DNA of 64,000 bases, from the NCBI GenBank assembly GCA_012861695.1, contig JAAOOA010000100.1:593001-657000 (forward strand), in the 5' to 3' direction. The position numbers and the translations under genes are program-made. This DNA is from Trematomus loennbergii (taxonomy: Eukaryota > Chordata > Actinopteri > Perciformes > Nototheniidae). The notes under the pieces are model-generated. The model ran no database searches. It was not told the origin of the DNA and saw only the letters and a list, made by a program, of their open reading frames with translations. Below are positions 58,564 through 64,000 of this stretch, one piece after another (the first letter of the stretch is position 1; each line of letters starts with the position of its first letter).

Positions 58564-59470
58564 GTGAGATAGCCTAATATTGAAAAATCACACTTAATGT
58601 TAAAATGCTTGCGTCAGGGCTTTTAGTTAGCCTTTGTAAAAAAGACACAAAACCTGTATTAATATCTAGAATAGTAGCATTGTAACACTGTTAGGGTAAG
58701 ATTCAAACTAGTTAAGAATAGTAAAAGTAAAAAGTAAAGTTAAAATGGGACTAGATATCTTCTCATTTCTGACATGGTAATATTGTGTTAGTGTCATTTC
58801 CATGTTAATTTCTGAATTTACATGCATGTTTCTTTCTGTTCTATTATTTGTCTTATAGTGCTGCATATAGATGTAAACATCTTTCATAAGTTGATTCAAG
58901 CACCAACATTTTATTGTTCATCCCTCTGGGGCAATTTATTCAACAAAGAAATCCATTGGCCAATTACATTTTGAAAAGAATACGACCAATTTCCAAGATG
59001 GCCGTCATTTCCATCCAAGTAAACAGTATTTTAAAATGTTCACCACACGATCAAATTCTCTGATTTTGGTTTTGAGTTTAGAAAATTCTTCAGAGCTATG
59101 TTCTGTCTTTTTAAACACAGAATATTACAATGTGGGACTTATTAGAAAGCATTTTATTATTATATTACAGTTTGAAAGGGTGTTCAAAAAGGGGTGGGAA
59201 ACGAACACAACAGGAAGTTAAGTAAGGCCAAACCATTCTTCACTGGAGGGGGGGGACTGACTGGATGTCATGAGGGATTAACAATGAAAGTTTGGAGAAA
59301 ATAACCCCCCCACCCTCTCCGTTATATATTTGTACTATTCCAGATTGACAGCAAATCAAGATTTCAGTTCATCATCAAGTCAAATTCCTCGTACGTGTGA
59401 ACCTACCTGGAAAAAACCCGTTTCTGATTCAGATTTTCTGTAGGAATACTCTGTTACAGTAAAAAGTACC
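58564..59470. other. Non-coding; dispersed block at the end
   Basis: No gene is seen. 59170-59370 matches 18640-18860. Confidence 0.4.
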
Positions 59471-59474
59471 CGGA

Positions 59475-60280
59475 TCTTGTACTTGAGTAAAAGTAGAAGT
59501 ACTCAGATCTTGTACTTGAGTAAAAGTAGAAGTATTCAGATATTGTACTTGAGTAAAAGTAGAAGTATTCAGATCTTGTACTTGAGTAAAAGTAGAAGTA
59601 CTCAGATCTTGTACTTGAGTAAAAGTAGAAGTACTCAGATCTTGTACTTGAGTAAAAGTAGAAGTACTCAGATCTTGTACTTGAGTAAAAGTAGAAGTAC
59701 TCAGATCTTGTACTTGAGTAAAAGTAGAAGTATTCAGATATTGTACTTGAGTAAAAGTAGAAGTATTCAGATCTTGTACTTGAGTAAAAGTAGAAGTACT
59801 CAGATCTTGTACTTGAGTAAAAGTAGAAGTACCAGAGTGTAGGAATACTCTGTTACAGTAAAAGTCCTGCATTCAAAATGTTCCTCAAGTAAAAGTAGAA
59901 AAGTATTCTCATCAAAATATAGTGAAAGTAGCGACAGTAAAAGTAGTCATATAATATATATGATATGTTTTATAATGATTGATCATTAAAGTGTTCTCAA
60001 AGCTGGTAAAGGTGCAGCTAGTTTGAATGACTTTGTATACTGCAGGGTAGCTTGTGGATTTACTCCAGGTGGAACTAAAGTCTGATTTAACACTTGATTA
60101 TATTTCACATCATTCATCCACATCTGTGAAGTAACTAAAGGTATTAAATACATGTAGTGGAGTAAAAGTACACCGTTTACCTCTGAACTGTAGTGGAGTA
60201 GAAGTACAAGTACCTCAAAGTTGTTCTTATGTAAAGTACTAGAGTAAATGTACTTAGTTACTCTACACCTCCTCCTGTTT
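59475..60280. mobile_element. MITE with internal 33-bp minisatellite
   Basis: 59475-59838 is about 11 units of TACTTGAGTAAAAGTAGAAG plus TACTCAGATCTTG. The rest (GTAAAAGTAGTCATATAATA, then AGAGTAAATGTACTTAGTTAC at the right end) is a very common fish MITE. The array has expanded from its terminal part. Confidence 0.7.
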
Positions 60281-60289
60281 GTGCTGCAG

Positions 60290-60587
60290 ATGGCCCTGGA
60301 CAAATTGGAGACGAAGTGGAGGACGCTGCTGGTCTCCATCCTGGACGAGCTGACGGAGGTCGAGTTCAAGAAACTTGTGTTTAACCTGGAGAAGATCCCT
60401 CAGGGGTTGAAGGAGGGGCGGCTGCGGGGCGACATGATCAGCCTCATCATCCAGTACTACAGCACAGAGGAATCCATCACACTCATCGACCGCCTGATGA
60501 TCGACCTGCCCAGGCTGGACAACAAAGTGCAGCAGCCGCTCAGAGTCATGAGGGATGAGCTGCATAAATTCCAGGAGCAAAACCAAG
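60290..60587 (+). CDS. Pyrin-domain (PYD) exon 5
   Basis: 99 residues, intact, starting MALDKLETKWRTLLVSILDE, with LIIQYYSTEESITLIDRLMI and LPRLDNKVQQPLRV. It is between PYD1-3 and PYD4 in divergence and closer to the former. CTGCAG lies directly before ATG; the donor is CCAAG/GTCAGA and phase 1 goes out, fitting the mini-exon at 61230. Together these would make a ~108-residue PYD-only protein, a type known as an inflammasome regulator in mammals. Confidence 0.85.
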
Positions 60588-61229
60588 GTCAGAAATAACA
60601 AGAAATATACATACATGTAGAAATAAATCCTGGTCAGCTCAGCGGGGGGCGAGTCCTTCTCGAAACGTTTTAAATAATTCTTTAACTTATTTCGTAGCAG
60701 TACAAAATGAAACAGGATCAGAAGAAGTCGCACATTTCCTTACACTTTTCCGGACATGTTTCCGTACATGGTTCCGGACGCGTTTTCCTAATATGTTCCT
60801 GAACACATTTTGTACACAATTTCCGTACACGTTACGCTTCTGTACCAGTTTCCGTACCGGATTCCGTACACGTTTTCCAAACATGTTTCAGTACACATTT
60901 TTGTACACGTTTCCGTAGACATAAACCTGCGAGAGAGAAAGCGTTTCAGAACTGTTACAGGATGTGCATTTTGTAAATTGTGTAACTTTTTTACTTTAAT
61001 ACTTTGTATGAATGCTTCTAGGTAACATCAAGCTGTCTTTGTCTCTTTTCTGCTGTAACTATGTACATTTCCCCTCTGTGGGACGAATAAAGGTATTCTG
61101 ATTCTGATTACCAAAACAGGCCATGGAGCCAAAATGTAAGAGTGTTGTACAGACTAACAGGACTAAACTAAACTAAATAATACAAAATACAAATAATAAA
61201 GAATAATTGTGATTTGTGTGTTTGTCCAG
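60588..61229 (+). other. Intron with TTTCCGTACACG array and retroposon tail
   Basis: 60588-60732 matches 41976-42125. About 60735-60920 is the degenerate 12-bp array. GGGACGAATAAAGGTATTCT near 61079 is a retroposon-like 3' end. No other gene is seen. Confidence 0.5.
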
Positions 61230-61254
61230 GATCGCCAGATGAGGACGATATGAG
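61230..61254 (+). CDS. Mini-exon GSPDEDDMR, possible terminal exon
   Basis: After TTTGTCCAG, in phase 1, it reads GSPDEDDMR; the AGG codon and TAA stop overlap the GTAATC donor-like site. The acidic tail would close PYD5. As an internal exon it would leave phase 2, with no partner seen before the retroelement. Confidence 0.4.
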
Positions 61255-62220
61255 GTAATCAGATTACTCCGCACCAACAAGACAAACGCTCACCTGCAGG
61301 TGCAGTTTGAGGGTCGTTTTCAGGAAGTTTACGGAAAAATTGGTCCTTTTATTTGCAATTGGTGGATAAAACTTGGGATGTTCTCTCAGCAGTTTAAAAT
61401 AGATATTAAAAAGATAATTATGACTGTAGGAGCCGCATTTAAGTTTATTTTGTTTTGATTTATTTGGAACCTTTATTAATGCATTTCTTTGTTTCAGTGA
61501 GAGGTGCGCTTTGCTCAGGTGAAGGGGGCGGGGCTAAAGCTTTAAGTTTGGAGGTGCGGTGTGTGACGGGAGGGCAGGAGGCAGCAGCAATACCGTCATT
61601 GACACGCAGACGCAACCTTATGTTTAGTAGAAGTTATGTTTAGTAAAAGACGGATTATTAGGATCTGCTGTTTAAGTTTATGTTAAATATTGTTTTCCTA
61701 TTTTGTTTTATGTTTGCTGGAAATAAACGTTGAAAAGCAACCGAAACGTCCAGTGGATTTTGAGGTAGTTACAGGACAAACCTTTGGGGATTTTGGCCAC
61801 TACAATTAGTCAATGACGCGCTGTGATTGGAAACACGAGGACTATTGGAGGATCAAAGGGATCCACGGAATCAAAGACAAAGGAAACGCCGGCCGACGCG
61901 TGGCTGAGTAAACAAAGAAACACTTCGGAGGAGGTATGTGCTTTCAGATCCAACATCACTGAAGGATTATTCGTTTGGAAGAAATACCTGAAGTGTTTAG
62001 AAACGGACTTCACCGCTGATATTTGTGTTCATGGACAGTGAATCTTTTATTTGTCAACTTTTCTGTGACGAAGAAAAAGAGAGCAGCGGTGAAATACAGC
62101 CTCTTATGAATTAACTTATGAAGTAACCTGAGTTAAGTTGTGAAAATACAAGGATAACGGAAATAACAAGAACTGTTTCTAAACATTTGAAGACTTTTTG
62201 GAAGTTTATATTGGATTCAA
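61255..62220 (+). other. Leader/LTR-like region of a BEL/Pao element
   Basis: No host gene is seen. A possible 5' LTR lies around 61498-61775 (starts TGAGAGG, has AATAAA at 61721-61726), followed by an untranslated leader to the ATG at 62221. Without the 3' LTR this cannot be confirmed here. Confidence 0.35.
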
Positions 62221-64000
62221 ATGGCGAGTTCTGATGAGGCGGAATCACCACCTGTTAAAGACATGGATGAGGCTGCGGCGCAGCTGCGCTCATCGAGATC
62301 AGGAAAAGCTTTGCATTTAACACGGAGAATGAACATTGTGAACAGCCTAATGACTGATAAGGAATACCTGGATGAAGTCAAAGGGAATATGTTGAAGTTT
62401 AACGAACTTTCGGATGATTTTAAAGCCTTGCATGTCTCATATGCGCAAATGTTGGATGAGAGCGCAAGAAAAGAGGACGATGAGAAATGGTATCAGCCGA
62501 GATGTACGCACATAATCACATTCCTTGCCAAGGTTACTAAATGGATAACCGACATAGAAAATGCTGATTCACTCAACTTGACTCAAGTGGAAGGTCTGCC
62601 AGCTGAAGAAGGTGCATATGCAAATGAAGGCGGCGGTCTGAGCGAGGTGGATACACACTCAACGAGGTCTAGAAAATCCAACCACTCTTCTCTTCCTCCT
62701 CCTCCTCCTCCTCCTCCTCCTCCTCCTCCTCCTCCTCACTAGCATCAATGCTGAGGCAGAGAGAGCAGCCTTATTGACCAAAAGCTTCTATGTTACAAGA
62801 AAAACATGCCATTGAAGAACAGGAACAAATGTTACAGAAAAGAAGAGAAACACTAGAACTACACACAGAAATAGCAGCCAACACAGCCAACATTAATTAT
62901 CTTAAAGACAATGAATTAGCCAGGCTTAGCCCTGTACAGGCTGAAGCAGCAGCTATAGCACTGGTAGATACACAGCCAGATATTTCAGTTGATCCTTATG
63001 ACAGAGGTGCTCCAGTTGTTAGGAGCAAGGCGGGCGCCCCACTTCACTTTCCCTTTTTTAATGTTAGTGAAGATAATACTCACAGTTGGCCCGATGTTCA
63101 GCCAGAAGACAGCATTAATGATCAGCATCAGCCACAACCAACCTCAGTGCACAATATTCCACCTGTCATACCCCAAAACACACAGCCAACTCTGCCACAA
63201 GGGCAAAGCCCCCCTACGCCCAGCACAGCACAGGATGACCACATGATTCAAATACTGGAGAATCAAATCAGCTTGACGAGGATTCTGGTGAAACAACAAC
63301 TTCTCTCGACGCTGCCGCAAGGAAATATTCCACCCTTTGATGGGCACATTCTGGAGTACAAGTCCTTTATTCACTCATTTGAACATTGTATTGAAAACAA
63401 AACAGACAACAACAGAGACAGGTTGCAGTTCCTTATACAGTTTACCAGAGGCTAAGCTCAGCGGCTAGTCAAAAGCTGTGAATACATGTCTCCAGACAGA
63501 GGCTATCAGAAAGCAAAACGTTTACTGAAGGAAAACTTTGGGAACGAATACAAACTCTCTTGTGCTTACCTGGAAAAAGCTCTATCCTGGCCCCTAGTTC
63601 AATCTGAAGATTCAAGGTCGCTGCAGGATTACGCCATGAGTGGCTGCAACACTATGGAGGAAATTGAGTACTTGGAGGAACTAGACACAGTGTCCAACAT
63701 GAGAAGCAGTGTGCTTAAGCTACCATACAAGCTCAGGGAGAGATGACGCAGCAAAGCTTAGGCACTGCAAGAGGAGCGCAGTCGTAGAGTAAGGATTTTA
63801 GACCTTGTCTATTTCATTGAAAGGCAAGCTCGCATAGCAGCAGACCCAGTTTTTGGTGACCTTCAAGATCAGTCAGCTGCCAAAGGAAAGGTGGCTGTAA
63901 AGACTAGATTTCCTGTTAAGGCGCAGATCTCAAAGGCGTATGACAGCAGTTTTGCCACAGGTGTCACTATTTCCCCAAAAGAAACAGAGCCTGAACCCTC
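62221..64000 (+). mobile_element. BEL/Pao retrotransposon, 5' part, disrupted
   Basis: An N-terminal gag-like frame (62221-62739) ends in a (CCT)n proline run at 62694-62738; a coiled-coil-like frame (62790-63452) carries EEQEQMLQKRRETLELHTEI and a PFDGHILEYKSFIHSFEHCI motif typical of the DUF1759 region of BEL/Pao polyproteins, continuing at 63486-63743 with GYQKAKRLLKENFGNEYKLS. In-frame stops fall after FTRG (63453-63455), after KLRER (63744-63746) and shortly beyond. The protease and reverse transcriptase would lie past the window. Confidence 0.75.

Noticed and set aside
59475..59838. CRISPR-like regular repeats
   Set aside because: Units are directly adjacent with no unique spacers, in a clearly eukaryotic context; the other minisatellites fail for the same reason.

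Overview
This window looks like nuclear DNA from a teleost fish, probably a percomorph, although the species cannot be named from sequence alone. The signs are long (AC)n tracts, tRNA-derived SINEs, L2/Rex1-like LINEs, DIRS, Ty3/gypsy and BEL/Pao remnants, and many short TTAA, 3-bp and 8-bp target-site MITEs. Real coding sequence is sparse and split into small exons, nearly all on the + strand. No rRNA, true tRNA or CRISPR array was seen.

The coding theme is a tandemly duplicated innate-immunity-type locus. Five pyrin-domain (PYD) exons lie at 324, 21177, 27382, 37634 and 60290; the second carries a frameshift. The best gene model spans 37634-43199: ten exons whose phases all fit and which together hold exactly 562 codons. 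Its domain order is PYD, a very basic nuclear-localisation-like mini-exon, two OB-fold-like exons that resemble the HIN (PYHIN) layout, a third conserved exon, a transplanted PYD tail, then a CARD. Upstream, PYD3 (27382) and five small linker exons (29477, 30148, 30399, 32079, 32316) form a phase-consistent 214-codon chain that ends in phase 0, just where the 37634 exon starts. The whole could therefore be one protein with two PYDs. A cytosolic or nuclear nucleic-acid-sensing adaptor is the natural inference, but it is only an inference.

Layout. 1-3.5 kb: PYD1, an L2 3' end and a 2.3-kb long-inverted-repeat element. 4.9 kb: a lone copy of the third conserved exon with its own stop. 5.4-20 kb: mostly repeats (piggyBac-like MITE, (AC)n-flanked linker exons, a 3-kb TIR element, a hAT MITE, minisatellites, a Harbinger-type MITE, a hAT transposase scrap). 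20.8-24.3 and 27.1-29.3 kb: two further copies of the PYD1 block, interleaved with two copies of a linker-exon block (24.8-27 and 29.3-31 kb). 32.6-37.3 kb: SINE, DIRS and LINE pieces and two minisatellites. 37.6-43.2 kb: the PYD/OB/CARD gene. 43.2-60 kb: nested MITEs, a second copy of the 38-bp minisatellite fused to an OB exon scrap, and a broken gypsy element. 60.3-61.3 kb: PYD5 with a possible terminal mini-exon. 61.5-64 kb: the start of a broken BEL/Pao element that runs off the window.

The mobile elements matter to the genes. Several duplicated blocks give natural empty/filled site pairs that define MITE ends exactly. Two duplication junctions fall inside MITEs. The (AC)n tracts begin directly at the 5' splice sites of the linker exons. 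One exon of the main gene seems to have been made by copying a 3' splice site in front of a displaced PYD tail.
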